A DNA stretch of 64,000 nucleotides, from assembly GCF_036226925.1 (NCBI RefSeq), contig NZ_CP109031.1, positions 8,122,001-8,186,000 of the forward strand, written 5' to 3'. The notes under the pieces are model-generated. The model saw nothing but the letters and a program-made list of their open reading frames with translations, was not told the origin of the DNA and searched no databases. Every line of letters starts with the position of its first letter. The stretch's first letter is position 1. This document shows positions 63,748 through 64,000 of this stretch, in pieces. The DNA is from Streptomyces sp. NBC_00659. Lineage in GTDB: Bacteria > Actinomycetota > Actinomycetes > Streptomycetales > Streptomycetaceae. Both the position numbers and the translations under genes were made by a program.

Positions 63748-64000
63748 CCCGCCGGGTGGCCGTCACCGGCATAGGTGTGGTCGCTCCGGGAGGCACCGGG
63801 ACAAAGGCGTTCTGGGACCTCCTCGAAGGTGGCCGCACCGCGACCCGTGGCATAACGCTCTTCGACCCGGTGGGCCTGCGCTCGCGCATAGCCGCCGAAT
63901 GCGACTTCGACCCGCTCGCGCACGGCCTGGACCCCGATCTGGTCGAACACACCGACCGGTACATCCAGTTCGCCGTGGTCGCGGCCCACGAGGCCGTCCG
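63744..64000 (+). CDS. Type II polyketide ketosynthase alpha (3' partial)
   Basis: The first 85 codons of a ketosynthase alpha (KS) subunit that condenses malonyl units with its chain-length-factor partner. The N-terminal [22 protein letters not shown] and [18 protein letters not shown] segments are family-typical; the active-site cysteine lies beyond the window end. Translation is coupled to the cupin gene (GTGA). It corresponds to whiE ORFIII by position. Confidence 0.94.
   Translation, partial: MTRRVAVTGIGVVAPGGTGTKAFWDLLEGGRTATRGITLFDPVGLRSRIAAECDFDPLAHGLDPDLVEHTDRYIQFAVVAAHEAV

Overview
The window is high-GC, densely coded actinobacterial chromosome and almost certainly Streptomyces. 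The evidence is a cvn (conservon) operon, several probable leaderless promoters, abundant MFS, LysR and TetR genes, a MITE of a type common in Streptomyces, and the left edge of a whiE-type spore-pigment polyketide cluster. All assignments come from reading the sequence and from family knowledge; no database search was run.

Layout. 1-3898: cvnA (5' end missing), cvnB, cvnC, cvnD and a GAF gene, a GTPase-linked signalling operon. 4313-6554: tdh-kbl (threonine to glycine), followed by regulators, a GNAT gene, a YjbR-type gene and an MFS exporter. 10801-15714: an accessory patch directly behind a tRNA-Pro(GGG) gene. It holds a divergent pair, a membrane-anchored Macro-domain protein resembling type II Thoeris ThsA and a 911-residue SIR2-P-loop NTPase, and is the best candidate for an undescribed (anti-phage) system. 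15715-28510: an ABC exporter, a DosS-like kinase, a CBS-BON protein, a SAM methyltransferase, a thiolase, a TauE/SafE permease, a drug exporter, orphan cobF, a DUF309 protein, a second identical tRNA-Pro and a ComB-like phosphatase.

29128-52427 is a large catabolic region. It has two CaiB-type CoA transferase/racemase genes, an HMG-CoA-lyase-like gene, an acyl-CoA synthetase, two tandem SMP-30 lactonases (one Tat-exported, one cytoplasmic), a homogentisate-dioxygenase-like cupin, an alpha/beta hydrolase, a thiolase, two SDRs, two acyl-CoA dehydrogenases, two crotonases, a kinase-DUF6285 fusion, hydroxyquinol dioxygenase and maleylacetate reductase, with GntR and TetR regulators. An ACAD10/11-type dehydrogenase gene overlaps a phosphotransferase gene and lactonases lie nearby. 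This suggests a route from lactone to 4-hydroxy acid, CoA thioester, phospho-intermediate, enoyl-CoA and beta-oxidation. A 20-bp palindrome (TGTACCG-N6-CGGTACA) occurs before two of these genes and in degenerate form before a third, suggesting one regulon.

52571-60161: divergent regulator/oxidoreductase pairs (HxlR/imine-reductase-like, SDR/LysR, EamA/LysR), a secreted NPP1-domain protein and a third identical tRNA-Pro(GGG). 60162-64000: divergent FAD hydroxylase, SchA/CurD-domain protein, cupin and the start of ketosynthase alpha, the arrangement of whiE ORFVIII, I, II and III; it runs off the window.
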